A stretch of 34,568 nt of DNA from a virus. The notes beneath the pieces were generated by a model. The model saw only the letters and a list, made by a program, of their open reading frames with translations, was not told the origin of the DNA and ran no database searches. Where the stretch lies: positions 1 to 34,568 of the IMG/VR virus record IMGVR_UViG_3300025649_000009. One strand, 5' to 3'. Of the stretch, positions 22,455-30,766 are shown piece after piece (position 1 is the stretch's first letter; the number at the start of each line of letters is the position of its first letter). The position numbers were made by a program, and so were the translations under genes.

Positions 22455-23372
22455 TTACGCCGGAGGGATGATCCCTTCGATCCGAGAGCAATACTTCTCA
22501 TTCGCCAGAACGGGGACGATGTCCTCGTACACGTCGAACGAATCGAACTGCGAAGAAGTCTTTGCCAGATCGAGAAGCGTGAGTTCCGACAGGACACCCG
22601 TCCAGAACTTCGTCGTGTCCACGACGAACAGATCGGAAGCGTTCGAGGACGTTCCTTCGACCTGAATGTCGCTGATGTGCTGACTCCAGAAGATCGGAAT
22701 GTCGTTGTATGAGATCAGCTTGAATCCGCCGTTCACTTCGGTCCGGTCAACGAAACGCTGACTTGACTGAAGAAGCGCATTCAACTGACGCCGTGAACGC
22801 TTCGAGGCGATGATCATGTTCGGCTGTCCGTAGCAAGCATCGATCGCTTCGTCCATTGCCTCGAGCGTGAGAGCCGCACCATTGCCCGTGCCGAGTGTGA
22901 GAACCTGTCCGACGGGGATCAGATTCCTCAGTCCGTCCGGTTGCTTCGGATCGCCCGAGTTGTCGCCGTTGAACAATGCCCATTCTTCACCGTCACGGAT
23001 GACGTCGAGGCAAGCGTTCGTCTCTTCGGCCTTGATGTCGGCATACGTCCGACCCGTCGCCTGAAGTTTGCGAGTCACCTTTCCACGAGACACGACCGTC
23101 CGATAAATGAACGGGGTCTGTGTGTAAGTTGAGTTCGAATCACCCGGCTCTTCGGTGTCGTTCACCCATGAAGAATCAGGAGCGACCGTCCGCTTGTTGA
23201 TGAGAGCCTCTTTGCCGCCACCCGTCTTGCGAGGGATGTTGTTGCGAAGAGGGTTGTTGACGAGAATCAAGGACTGAATGACCTTGTCGACTTCCGGTTG
23301 CATGAGAATATCACCCGCTCCGGCGATGTCCAATGCTTTGACGAGTTCCTCGAGATTGCGATCGACTTTCAT
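22455..23372 (-). CDS. major capsid protein, HK97 fold
   Basis: The 305-residue protein has an N-terminal helical arm (LVKALDIAGAGDILMQPEVDK), an E-loop-like region (TVVSRGKVTRKLQATGR), the spine-helix segment ADIKAEETNACLDVIRDGEEWALFNGD, and late P-domain/A-domain strands (NMIIASKRSRRQLNALLQ, ISYNDIPIFWSQ, DLFVVDTTKFW). It matches phage capsids of the HK97 fold. GAAGGAG lies before the ATG. The protein is shorter than many because no long N-terminal delta domain is present; scaffolding is likely supplied by the preceding protease gene. Confidence 0.9.
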   Translation of the reverse strand: MKVDRNLEELVKALDIAGAGDILMQPEVDKVIQSLILVNNPLRNNIPRKTGGGKEALINKRTVAPDSSWVNDTEEPGDSNSTYTQTPFIYRTVVSRGKVTRKLQATGRTYADIKAEETNACLDVIRDGEEWALFNGDNSGDPKQPDGLRNLIPVGQVLTLGTGNGAALTLEAMDEAIDACYGQPNMIIASKRSRRQLNALLQSSQRFVDRTEVNGGFKLISYNDIPIFWSQHISDIQVEGTSSNASDLFVVDTTKFWTGVLSELTLLDLAKTSSQFDSFDVYEDIVPVLANEKYCSRIEGIIPPA

Positions 23373-23391
23373 GACGTACTCCTTCGTTCGA

Positions 23392-23397
23392 ATTATA
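23392..23397 (-). promoter_or_regulatory. possible promoter -10 upstream of the capsid gene
   Basis: A perfect TATAAT in an AT-rich run GAATATATAAT lies 19 bases before the capsid ATG. No good -35 element is visible at 16-18 bases. An unusually strong supply of capsid transcript would make sense here, but the short leader makes this uncertain. Confidence 0.35.
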
Positions 23398-23458
23398 TAT
23401 TCAACACTCGGCAGTCATCACCTTAAACGTGTCCCCTTGTCGGAGGGAATCGGAATCT

Positions 23459-24025
23459 TTAACGGGTTGCCGTAGCCTGAACGCTTCCGTTCGTGCTGGA
23501 ATCGACAACGATGCGAACCGGAGAATCCGTCGCCGAGACGAAGAGATAGTCACCCTGTTCGGACATTGCTGTCGTCCCGAGGCTGATCTCGCCGCCCTGA
23601 GTCAGTTCGTAAATCTGATTTGCGAGAGTACCCGCAACGCTGATCCCTGAACTGAGAGTCACGTTCGACGCTGTCGCACCGCTGATCGCCCGATAGTCAA
23701 CAGCGTCAGCCGCCGGATGAAAATAGATTACTTCATCGCCGTTCGTGAGAGCGTAATCGGTGTTCACGCACTCGATGACAGTTGCCGCAAGAGCCGGAGC
23801 GACCGTCGGTGTCACTCTGTCGCCGCTCTTGACGTAGAACTTCACCGTTGCCGTTGCGCTGTCGCTTGATGCGAACAGGCTCTTGACGACGACCGGACCC
23901 CACGCATTCGGACCGAAGTCGATTGCGGCGGAGTTCGTTGTCGTGTCATATTTGGATTCACCCGCACCGACAGCGATCGAAGCGATCGCCATAATGCACA
24001 CCATGAGACCGAGAGTCTCCTTCAT
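23459..24025 (-). CDS. putative capsid decoration protein carrying a signal peptide
   Basis: The start at 24025 (MKETLGLMVCIMAIASIAVGA) has GGGGAGAAAC upstream. Hydrophobic residues 4-20 ending at AVGA are a clear export signal. The mature 165-170 residues are small beta-rich (AAIDFGPNAWGPVVVKSLFA, ATVKFYVKSGDRV, YLFVSATDSPVRIVVDSS), like many head decoration proteins. It lies between prohead protease and major capsid, where decoration proteins are usual. A signal peptide in this position is odd, since heads assemble in the cytoplasm. Confidence 0.7.
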   Translation of the reverse strand: MKETLGLMVCIMAIASIAVGAGESKYDTTTNSAAIDFGPNAWGPVVVKSLFASSDSATATVKFYVKSGDRVTPTVAPALAATVIECVNTDYALTNGDEVIYFHPAADAVDYRAISGATASNVTLSSGISVAGTLANQIYELTQGGEISLGTTAMSEQGDYLFVSATDSPVRIVVDSSTNGSVQATATR

Positions 24026-24081
24026 GTTTCTCCCCTTCAATTTTCGTTCAAGCACTTGTGATCGATTCAGCCTCGAGACTG

Positions 24082-24963
24082 TTACCGACCCGCATTCTGT
24101 ACAGCGTACAGAGTTTTCAACTGTTCGTCCGGAGTCTGTCCCTCGAGTTTCTTCTGAAGTTTCTCTGCCGCTGACAGAGTTGCTTCCGTCTCTTTGGGAT
24201 CACGCCCTTTTCGGATGACCTCTTTCTGAGAATCTTTCAACACGACCGAACCCGATGACGGGAACGGACAAGGTGATTCGCTCTTCCGCATTTCCTCGGC
24301 AGTCTTGCGAAGAGTCTTCCCGACCTCGAGAGCGGTCTCGTCCGCACTCTTCTCGAGAGCCGTCGCCTGTTCGAACAGACCGTCGCTCGCCGCCTTGCCC
24401 ATCGGATACGGATACGGGAACCCGACCGGAAGTTCGGACGTTTTGCAGAACACTTGCCATGCTTCGTCAACCTTCGTCTGATCGGTTTCGAATGTGATAC
24501 CGACGGTCTTCGAGAACTTTACCCATTCCTCGGAGAGAACCTCGGGAGCGGGGAAGCCTTTCTTCTCGATGACGGCAACGACGAGCTTCTTTTGTACAGG
24601 CTCGGGGTCCGGCTTCGGATCAGCGTCGGGAGCCGGATCAGCATCCGGAGCCGGAGCGGGGTCCGCATCGGGCTTCGGGTCTGCATCAGGAGCGGGATCG
24701 GCATCCGGTTTCGGATCGCCGTCAGGCTTCGGGTCCGCATCGGGAGCCGGAGCCGGATCAGCGTCAGGCTTCGGGTCTTCGTCCGGCTTGGGATCGGCAT
24801 CGGGCTTCGGGTCTGCATCAGGAGCGGGATCGTCGGATTTCTTGAACTCGATTGCGAGTCCCTTCGAGATCATGTCGGCGGCTTCAATCGGACTGAGGTC
24901 GGCAACCTGTCCGGCTTCATACTGTCCGATCGCTTCGCTGAACTTTACTGTGATAGGTTTCAT
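24082..24963 (-). CDS. possible internal-start scaffold product of the protease gene
   Basis: At 24963 an in-frame ATG (residue 258) is preceded by AGGAAGGGA at a nine-base spacing, a real-looking ribosome binding site inside a gene. The product would begin MKPITVKFSEAIGQYEAGQV, a front often seen at the true start of small phage head proteins, and keep the whole repeat and helical C-terminal part (293 residues). This is the same layout as lambda C/Nu3, where the internal product is the scaffold. Inference from sequence only. Confidence 0.55.
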   Translation of the reverse strand: MKPITVKFSEAIGQYEAGQVADLSPIEAADMISKGLAIEFKKSDDPAPDADPKPDADPKPDEDPKPDADPAPAPDADPKPDGDPKPDADPAPDADPKPDADPAPAPDADPAPDADPKPDPEPVQKKLVVAVIEKKGFPAPEVLSEEWVKFSKTVGITFETDQTKVDEAWQVFCKTSELPVGFPYPYPMGKAASDGLFEQATALEKSADETALEVGKTLRKTAEEMRKSESPCPFPSSGSVVLKDSQKEVIRKGRDPKETEATLSAAEKLQKKLEGQTPDEQLKTLYAVQNAGR

Positions 24964-25734
24964 GAGTGACGGTCCCTTCCTGTTTTCAATTAGTGCTTTT
25001 GATACATACCATGTCAACGCCTTCGCCTCGGGATTCGCCGGAACTGAGACAAGGGATGCTTCTGCAAGTAGCATCCTCTTGATCACCCGAACGGCATATC
25101 CGAGAGACTCAACGAACTCTTCGGCGGCGTCAAGTATTTGACCCCGTATCGAAAACTTGTTGAGAATCCCTTGCTTGATGAGATCAACGACCTTCGCTCC
25201 GGTCCTCGGGATCACGGACGACTTGTCGATGACTGCATCGATCAACATTCCTGACGGCGTGAGTTCTTGTTTCACGACTCGACCGATTGGAGCGTCGTCA
25301 TCGTGATTGAACAAAAGTGTCGAGTTCGTCATGAGGTCTTCTTCGGAGTTCTTCAAAGCATCCGGTGAGATCATGTCGCCTTGCATATCGAGATCAGACG
25401 TCGTCGCATATCCGACGAGATGGAAGTCGCCCTTGCTGTCCTTGTACGTCTTCTGAATCTGAAGTCGTGCGTTGAACCCGATCTCCGAGTTCGCCTTCTC
25501 TCCGGAAGCGGGTTCGAACTCGATCGCTGAGAACTCGTGATCCGCCAACCATGAACGAGTCTCGGCGACAGAGTATTTCGAGACGTCGAATCGGATCGCC
25601 TGAATCTCGGACGCTCCGTTCTTGATGCCGAAGATCACGTCGATCCCTTCGCCGAAGAAGTCGTCTGATCTGCTGAATGAAGAGTATTGCTCGGGGTCTG
25701 TAATCCGTGCGGCGTGTTCGTTCGGAAACGGCAT
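24082..25734 (-). CDS. prohead protease fused to a scaffold-like region
   Basis: The 550-residue protein begins with MPFPNEHAARITDPEQY, common in XkdF/S78-type prohead proteases. The protease domain spans about 85-245: catalytic His144 in LLFNHDDDAPIG, Ser195 in NKFSIRGQI and the LLAEASLVSVPANPEA closing motif. Residues about 258-300 are an insertion-like module (see the internal start), residues about 301-379 are Asp-Pro-Ala-Lys repeats, and the rest is helical and charged, as in a scaffold. It cleaves capsid and scaffold during head maturation. GGGG precedes the ATG, and a promoter at 25776-25805 drives it. Confidence 0.88.
   Translation of the reverse strand: MPFPNEHAARITDPEQYSSFSRSDDFFGEGIDVIFGIKNGASEIQAIRFDVSKYSVAETRSWLADHEFSAIEFEPASGEKANSEIGFNARLQIQKTYKDSKGDFHLVGYATTSDLDMQGDMISPDALKNSEEDLMTNSTLLFNHDDDAPIGRVVKQELTPSGMLIDAVIDKSSVIPRTGAKVVDLIKQGILNKFSIRGQILDAAEEFVESLGYAVRVIKRMLLAEASLVSVPANPEAKALTWYVSKALIENRKGPSLMKPITVKFSEAIGQYEAGQVADLSPIEAADMISKGLAIEFKKSDDPAPDADPKPDADPKPDEDPKPDADPAPAPDADPKPDGDPKPDADPAPDADPKPDADPAPAPDADPAPDADPKPDPEPVQKKLVVAVIEKKGFPAPEVLSEEWVKFSKTVGITFETDQTKVDEAWQVFCKTSELPVGFPYPYPMGKAASDGLFEQATALEKSADETALEVGKTLRKTAEEMRKSESPCPFPSSGSVVLKDSQKEVIRKGRDPKETEATLSAAEKLQKKLEGQTPDEQLKTLYAVQNAGR
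24597..24834 (-). repeat. tandem repeat coding for Asp/Pro/Ala/Lys
   Basis: DNA repeats of the type GGATCxGCxTCxGG on the plus strand encode variants of DADPKP and DADPAP over residues about 301-379 of the protease/scaffold protein. It is a flexible acidic linker and a likely site for length variation. Confidence 0.85.
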
Positions 25735-25775
25735 TCTCGATCCCCATGTTTGACAGTTATCTCATGACGGGGGGA

Positions 25776-25805
25776 AGTATAGCACACTCTGAAAACAATT
25801 TGCAA
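25776..25805 (-). promoter_or_regulatory. promoter of the capsid operon
   Basis: TTGCAA (25800-25805) is followed after 18 bases by TATACT (25776-25781) on the minus strand, with GTGTGC before it as extended -10. It lies in a roughly 200-base gap between portal and protease genes, with a leader of about 34 bases. Confidence 0.8.
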
Positions 25806-25826
25806 CCCCCTCAACGATACAAAAGA

Positions 25827-25926
25827 GGACTCGTCGACCGTTCGTCATATGCCGAATGTCATCGATGCTTGTTCGTTTTGATATGCTTGCCCGTGACAAA
25901 TCAACGACTCACGAATCGACGAGTCC
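25827..25926 (-). repeat. 11-base inverted repeat in the portal-protease gap
   Basis: GGACTCGTCGA at 25827-25837 and its perfect reverse complement at 25916-25926 flank a 78-base interval. Within the right arm is a second small GACTC/GAGTC hairpin. The whole lies between the portal stop and the capsid promoter. It may be a structured 3' end of the packaging transcript. Confidence 0.6.
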
Positions 25927-25932
25927 CAAAGT

Positions 25933-28116
25933 TTAGCCGCTCACGATCGGAATCCATGTGCATCGGCAGTTGGGATGAATCGGAAGGATACCCCCCGCAT
26001 CGCCGAGGACGTACACGTTCCCGTCGAACGGCGTACACTCCGGACAGGCTGTCTCGGCAAGAAGAAACTCGACTTGCTGAACCTTCCCCGTTTGAGCGTA
26101 TGAGTCGAGCGCACCTTGATTCATGAACCGACTTGTCTCCGTCCGTGCGACGAGCCTTGCACGTTCCTCGATCGTGATGACCCTCGTGTGTGCTTCCCTT
26201 ACGAACCCCGCACGGATCACCTTCCCGTCAGCCGCAACGACCGGAGCGACTGTCGACTCGGCGACCGGAACAACGACCGGAGCATCGAGAGCGGTCTCGA
26301 CCCGACCGATCAGAGCCGGAGTCTCTTCGCCGAGTTGAATCCCCTCGAGCAATGTCGCCTTCACTTCGTCCGAGATCGAACTCGCAAAGTATCCCGAGAG
26401 TTCTGCCGTGTACTCTCTCAGATCGGCGAGAACTTCCTTCGTCGGAATATAGAGCGCACCGAGTTCCGGCAACTGAGACTTGAGCCGGACTTGCGCCGTC
26501 TGTCCGCCTTGCTGAGTGATCGGAATGAGATGACCGTCCATGATCTCGGCGATCTCGGCGGCGGAGATCACATCGAGCGCACCGTCGAAGTCCGAGATTC
26601 CCTTCATCGAGACGGGGAACTTCCTCGAGCGGAACGAGTATCCCGTGAACTTGAACGCCGTGAAGCGATGTTCGAACGGACTCGAGAGGGACGATTGAAT
26701 CTTCTCACGCTTCAGAGTCTTCACACGATCGAGAACACGCTTCTTCAAATCACGGAAGTAATCAGAGAGAGCGTCGGCGAATGCGTTCTCCATGTCGAAG
26801 ATCGCCGGAGTCGCACCGATATTCGTCTCCGTCCTTGTGATCGGCTCGTCCGCTTTCTTGAGAGACTTCGCCGCAACGGGAGCGACCGTCGTCGTGTTGA
26901 TCGGCGTCGGGATGTCGTCACGAGGCTCGAGTCCGAGAGAATTGCGGCGGACCTCTTCCGGATGAAGAACGTGATTCGACAAATAAATCTGATCGGCTTC
27001 CGCTTGATCTTTCCGGTTGATCACCCGTCTCTTGAACTGGAACTTCCATGCGGTGATTCCGAAACCGTCACGGACGATTTGCTTGTTGAACCGAGCTTCA
27101 ATCTTGTTCTGAAGAGGAAGGACCGTCTCTTCGTAGAACGTCAAGTCCTGAGACTCACCGGAGCCGCCGCCGATGTTCCCTGTCTCGATCAATGCGATCT
27201 TTGCCGGAGGTACGTCGAAGACTGCGAGAATCTCGTCACGATGGAACGTCCGAAGTTTGTGGAACTCCATGTCATAGAGGTCCGACCCCATCTTGACATA
27301 ATTCATTTTCCCTTCCATCAGAATATCGCCCTTCGCCTGTTCGGGCTTCTTTGCGATCTCTTGAAGATATGCACGGTTCCGATCGACTTGATCCGGCGTT
27401 GCTCCCTCGATCGAGATCGCACCCCGCACCTTCGCACCCCGTTCGAAGAATGCTTTGTTGTATGCCGCCGCCTGTTTGTCGGCCGTGACGGTTTCGATCA
27501 GCGAAGCGATCTTCGAGAGACCGTCGACACTCCGACCCTTCTTCCCCTGACGGAAGAACAGAATCTCGGACGGCTTGAACTCGACCTTCGTCGTCCCCTG
27601 AATCTTCTGTTGATGCTTCTCGATCCGACCCCTGTCGTCCGTGATCGTTCCCATCGTCGCCGGATCAAGACCCCAGAGTTCGGCGGGGACTCCGCCTTCA
27701 CCCGCAACGATCTCCGTCCAGTTGCGACCCGCAATCAAGATGTCACGACCGATGTCTTCGACGATGTCCTCGAACAAGTCTTGAGGATTCGGGTCCGTGA
27801 AGAACGTCTCGAGTTTCGCCTTCTCGTCGTCCTTGCCTCGTTTCGATTCGACGGTCGGGATGATCTCCCATCCTCGAGCAACGATCGACTTCGTCGTGAC
27901 GTCGGTGACTGCCCTGATCCATGAGCAATGCTCGTATGTCGCATAGTAAATCTGAGTCGCACTCATCGCCGAGTTCTGATCTGACGCCTGAGTTCCGGGA
28001 AGGACGGAGATGAATCCCCGAAGTGACTTCCGGATGTCAGCGACTTCCGCACTCGCAACCCGCTTCGCTTCGTCTCGTATGACTCCGCCGAATATCTTGT
28101 TCATGAACTTGTTCAT
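25933..28116 (-). CDS. portal protein fused to a MuF-like minor head domain
   Basis: The 727-residue protein has an HK97-type portal at about residues 45-420 (ATYEHCSWIRAVTDVTTKSI, WTEIVAGEGGVPAELWGLDP, DILAVFDVPPAKIALIE, DLTFYEETVLPLQNKIEARF) and then a region of about 300 residues. This ends with a MuF motif: ARLVARTETSRFMNQGALDSY, ETACPECTPFDG and HPNCRCTWIP at the C-terminus. MuF-type proteins are usually separate; here they are fused to the portal. The ring forms the DNA gate of the head, and MuF is thought to be injected or placed inside. Starts by ATGA overlap with the terminase gene. Confidence 0.93.
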   Translation of the reverse strand: MNKFMNKIFGGVIRDEAKRVASAEVADIRKSLRGFISVLPGTQASDQNSAMSATQIYYATYEHCSWIRAVTDVTTKSIVARGWEIIPTVESKRGKDDEKAKLETFFTDPNPQDLFEDIVEDIGRDILIAGRNWTEIVAGEGGVPAELWGLDPATMGTITDDRGRIEKHQQKIQGTTKVEFKPSEILFFRQGKKGRSVDGLSKIASLIETVTADKQAAAYNKAFFERGAKVRGAISIEGATPDQVDRNRAYLQEIAKKPEQAKGDILMEGKMNYVKMGSDLYDMEFHKLRTFHRDEILAVFDVPPAKIALIETGNIGGGSGESQDLTFYEETVLPLQNKIEARFNKQIVRDGFGITAWKFQFKRRVINRKDQAEADQIYLSNHVLHPEEVRRNSLGLEPRDDIPTPINTTTVAPVAAKSLKKADEPITRTETNIGATPAIFDMENAFADALSDYFRDLKKRVLDRVKTLKREKIQSSLSSPFEHRFTAFKFTGYSFRSRKFPVSMKGISDFDGALDVISAAEIAEIMDGHLIPITQQGGQTAQVRLKSQLPELGALYIPTKEVLADLREYTAELSGYFASSISDEVKATLLEGIQLGEETPALIGRVETALDAPVVVPVAESTVAPVVAADGKVIRAGFVREAHTRVITIEERARLVARTETSRFMNQGALDSYAQTGKVQQVEFLLAETACPECTPFDGNVYVLGDAGGILPIHPNCRCTWIPIVSG

Positions 28117-29528
28117 AGGTTGATCTCCGTGATCGTCGGTTGTGTTGAAAAGCCTCGAGACGCCTCGAGAGCATTGAAGAGAGCGTCGAGAACATCGAAG
28201 GTCGAACCCTTCGGGAACGTGAGATATTCGTCGATGAGGACGTGCATCTCTTCCTTGATCCTGAAAGTTCCCTCAGAGAAGAGGACCGAGAGCGATGCGA
28301 GTTTCCCGATCTTGTCAGAGTGAGCGGGGAACGGATGGATCGAGAGACGCTTCGCTTCCGGATCGGCTCTCATCCATTGCGGCATTGCGTCTTGATATGC
28401 GTTGTTCTCGATCCCGATCATAACCGGATGGAACTTCCGAGCCTTCGCCTTGATCAATTTGCATTGCTCCGGAAACGAGAGACGCTCCCGATGGATGTCC
28501 AGAACGTAAATGTCACCCTCGGACGGAACGCCGATCGTCACGAGAGCGAAGAAGGCGGCGTCATCGTTCTTCGAGATCGCAAGATCGATCCCCTGATACA
28601 CGTTCATCTCGGCGGGGGGAGTCTGGTAGAACTGAAGCCAATCGAAATCAAACGACTGTCCCTCGGTTCCTGACGGATCGTTCCTGAACTGTGCGTTGAA
28701 GAAGACCTTCCCCATCGTCTTTCGTTTCGCCTCGAGTACCTCTCTCGAGTACCGTTCAGGGAAGAGGACGTTGTCGAGGTTCTCGTCACACGCCTCGTAT
28801 GTCACCTTCCGGAAATCGTCATACTGTCCGTCATTATCCCGCAAGATGTTCGAGTACAGATCGCCGTTGTGCCAACGAGTACCCGTGATGATCAACTGTC
28901 CATCCGGAACGAGGACGGGGAGAACCGTTTGCAAGAACCATTCCCTGATCTTTTCACGCTGTCCGAGTGTCCTCGAGTTCGTGTTGCTCACCGGATCGTC
29001 GATGATCAGAAGGTCGACGTGCTTCGACGTGATCGTCCCGAGCGTTCCGGAGACGGCGATCGTCGGGTCTTTCCGCATCCTGTCACTCTTCAGAGCAATT
29101 TGTTTCTCTGTCCACTTCCTCGACCCCGCATTCAGGGAGCCGAAGTTCTCGATGAACTGATCGTTCGATTCGATGTGCGTCTTGATCTCGGAGAGGAAGT
29201 CTTTTGCGTTGTCGAGAATCTCGTTGATGATCATGACCCGAACGGTCCGGTCCCGAAGGATTCGGTAAAGGGGATAAACGATCGAGAGACACGTCGTCTT
29301 GAAATGATCTCGAGGCGCAAGGAACAGAAGTTTCGGACTCGTCAGAACCTCACGGAACCATTCGACATGGAGCTTCGTGAGATCGGTGTATCCGAGAACG
29401 TCTCGAGCAAGGTACATCATGAAGGCGAGTTCCTCATCGAGAGAGAAGGTCATGTCCCTCGTCTTCGCCGGAACCTCTTCACCGAGGACCGCACACCCCG
29501 TCCCGTTTTCGAACAACGTGTCAGTCAT
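28113..29528 (-). CDS. terminase large subunit
   Basis: The 471-residue protein carries a variant Walker A APRDHFKTT (71-79), Walker B DLLIIDD (171-177), a coupling motif TGTRWHNGD (about 205-212), and the RNase H-like nuclease acids Asp304 (GIDLAIS), Glu363 (GIENNAYQ) and Asp437 (DVLDALF). It pumps and cuts DNA into the prohead. It overlaps the upstream stop by eight bases and the portal start by four. Confidence 0.95.
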   Translation of the reverse strand: MTDTLFENGTGCAVLGEEVPAKTRDMTFSLDEELAFMMYLARDVLGYTDLTKLHVEWFREVLTSPKLLFLAPRDHFKTTCLSIVYPLYRILRDRTVRVMIINEILDNAKDFLSEIKTHIESNDQFIENFGSLNAGSRKWTEKQIALKSDRMRKDPTIAVSGTLGTITSKHVDLLIIDDPVSNTNSRTLGQREKIREWFLQTVLPVLVPDGQLIITGTRWHNGDLYSNILRDNDGQYDDFRKVTYEACDENLDNVLFPERYSREVLEAKRKTMGKVFFNAQFRNDPSGTEGQSFDFDWLQFYQTPPAEMNVYQGIDLAISKNDDAAFFALVTIGVPSEGDIYVLDIHRERLSFPEQCKLIKAKARKFHPVMIGIENNAYQDAMPQWMRADPEAKRLSIHPFPAHSDKIGKLASLSVLFSEGTFRIKEEMHVLIDEYLTFPKGSTFDVLDALFNALEASRGFSTQPTITEINL

Positions 29529-30129
29529 CCGAACCAGCCTTCCCGATCGCCTTCAGTCCGTCGACGTCGATCTTGTCAGCCGTGAATGAGTGTCCGTAGT
29601 ACACGAACCCCTGACGCCGATTATGCACCTTCTTCGCATACGGGATCAGCTTCGCCGGATCAATGGTCCCGTCAGCCTTGTCGAGAGCCTTCCCGAGAGA
29701 CGTGTCGGTCAAGACGATGCAATCAGGACGACAGGGATCACTCGCCTTCAAGGGATGATACTCGAGGAAGTATCCCGCCGGAGCCGTACTCGGACGAGAG
29801 CCTCGGTTCCATGACTTCATTCCCGCCCACATCTCTGCAAGCCAAGAGTCGAACCGTCCCGCACGAGCATCGCATCCCCTGTTTTGTGCATCGAACGATT
29901 CAGAAGTTGCGAGAAGAATGAGACCTTCGGTCCCCCGATCGACGAGGAACGACACGATCTCACGGAACCAATCGCCGTTGAACCTCTTCGAACACACCGT
30001 CGACGGCTTCCCGTGATTCGCCGGGCAGTACGTCCACTTCTCGCACTCGTCCTCTTCCACCGCATGCGGTTTGTAATGGTAGCACTCGGTATACCCGCAT
30101 CTCGCTGCACCGTTACATTCTAGCTTCAT
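29521..30129 (-). CDS. Cys-rich unknown protein upstream of terminase
   Basis: The start at 30129 (MKLECNGAARCGYTECYHY) has GAAAGGGTGGC upstream. Residues 1-45 hold clustered Cys/His (C5, C11, C16, H18 and later CPANHG), a probable zinc site. The rest has a beta-alpha fold-like segment (TEGLILLATSESFD), PAGYFLEYHPLKASDPCRPDCIVL and an end with QGFVYYGHSFTADKI. An ATG further up at 30174 would add 15 residues. I do not recognise a family. It lies between a basic Gly-rich peptide and terminase, and may be a DNA- or RNA-binding factor. Confidence 0.65.
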   Translation of the reverse strand: MKLECNGAARCGYTECYHYKPHAVEEDECEKWTYCPANHGKPSTVCSKRFNGDWFREIVSFLVDRGTEGLILLATSESFDAQNRGCDARAGRFDSWLAEMWAGMKSWNRGSRPSTAPAGYFLEYHPLKASDPCRPDCIVLTDTSLGKALDKADGTIDPAKLIPYAKKVHNRRQGFVYYGHSFTADKIDVDGLKAIGKAGSDD

Positions 30130-30178
30130 GCCACCCTTTCGGTATGCGCCACAGGGCCTGCCCATGGCGCACATCGTT

Positions 30179-30304
30179 CTACTTCTTCTTCGGTTGCCTG
30201 GTTGTCCCACGGTTGCCCTTCCCGCCTCCGCTACCGTCCTTGCGCCGTGTTCCTCCACATGCGCCCCTGCTTCCCCGTCCTGCGTTCCCTCGCTTCGTAG
30301 CCAT
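30179..30304 (-). CDS. 41-residue basic Gly-rich peptide
   Basis: MATKRGNAGRGSRGACGG... ending RQPKKK is dominated by Gly, Arg and Lys. It is preceded by AAAGGAGGCC, the best ribosome binding site in this part of the window. The composition suggests nucleic-acid binding or disordered packaging aid. It starts about 17 bases after the stop of the membrane protein gene. No family is recognised. Confidence 0.7.
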   Translation of the reverse strand: MATKRGNAGRGSRGACGGTRRKDGSGGGKGNRGTTRQPKKK

Positions 30305-30320
30305 GTTGGCCTCCTTTGTG

Positions 30321-30494
30321 TTATTCATTTCCCTTCCCCCTCTTCTCCAGCATCCATCCCACCAGTCCGTATATCATAAACGGCGACCATGCTATCGCCC
30401 ACAGGACAATGAACGGCAAGCCTACTGTCAGGGCCAGTGTGATACCCACCCGTTCCTGCCAAGTCGTTCTGTATTGCCGCTCGCAACCTATCAC
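30321..30494 (-). CDS. 57-residue membrane protein, GTG start
   Basis: GTG at 30494 overlaps the upstream stop as GTGA and follows GGAGAAGAA. MIGCERQYRTTWQERVG is followed by two membrane segments (ITLALTVGLPFIVLWAIAW and PFMIYGLVGWML) and a charged end EKRGKGNE. It resembles the membrane protein encoded just upstream (shared TxWxExV...PFIxLWxIxxxP), so the two are tandem duplicates. Holin or other membrane role is possible. Confidence 0.65.
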   Translation of the reverse strand: MIGCERQYRTTWQERVGITLALTVGLPFIVLWAIAWSPFMIYGLVGWMLEKRGKGNE

Positions 30495-30766
30495 TTCTTC
30501 TCCGCATTGAGCTTCTGGATATGGTCCTTCTTGTTTGCCCTAGCTTTATGCGCCAGTAACAGTAACAACCCGCCCAACATCGGCCATGTGAGTATTCCCC
30601 ACAACAGAATAAATGGCGAACAAACTATCCAGAACAGCCCAGTGGCTACCCACTCGTACCACGGCGTCTTGTACTGTAGCTCCATAATCGGGCCTGTCAC
30701 GTTTGGGCGGGTGCGTCCTATGTCTCTAGCCGCTAGATCATCGTCAGTTATCGGTTCGTTAGCCAT
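30491..30766 (-). CDS. 91-residue membrane protein
   Basis: Residues 1-33 are charged (ITDDDLAARDIGRT); residues about 36-72 contain two membrane segments (WVATGLFWIVCSPFILLWGILTW, PMLGGLLLLLAHKA); the end KKDHIQKLNAEKK is basic. It overlaps the upstream small gene by eight bases. It is a paralogue of the 57-residue membrane protein. Small two-segment membrane proteins like this can be holins or superinfection factors; no family is certain. Confidence 0.7.
   Translation of the reverse strand: MANEPITDDDLAARDIGRTRPNVTGPIMELQYKTPWYEWVATGLFWIVCSPFILLWGILTWPMLGGLLLLLAHKARANKKDHIQKLNAEKK

Noticed and set aside
25735-25932. A small gene between portal and protease
   Set aside because: The best frame is 28 codons without a ribosome binding site and covers the promoter; the gap is better explained by regulatory sequence.
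26116-27924. A 602-codon open frame on the plus strand opposite the portal gene
   Set aside because: The minus strand encodes a clear portal-MuF protein here. The antisense frame is Arg/Leu/Asp-rich without domains, and such long open antisense frames arise from the strong GTC/ATC/GAG codon bias.
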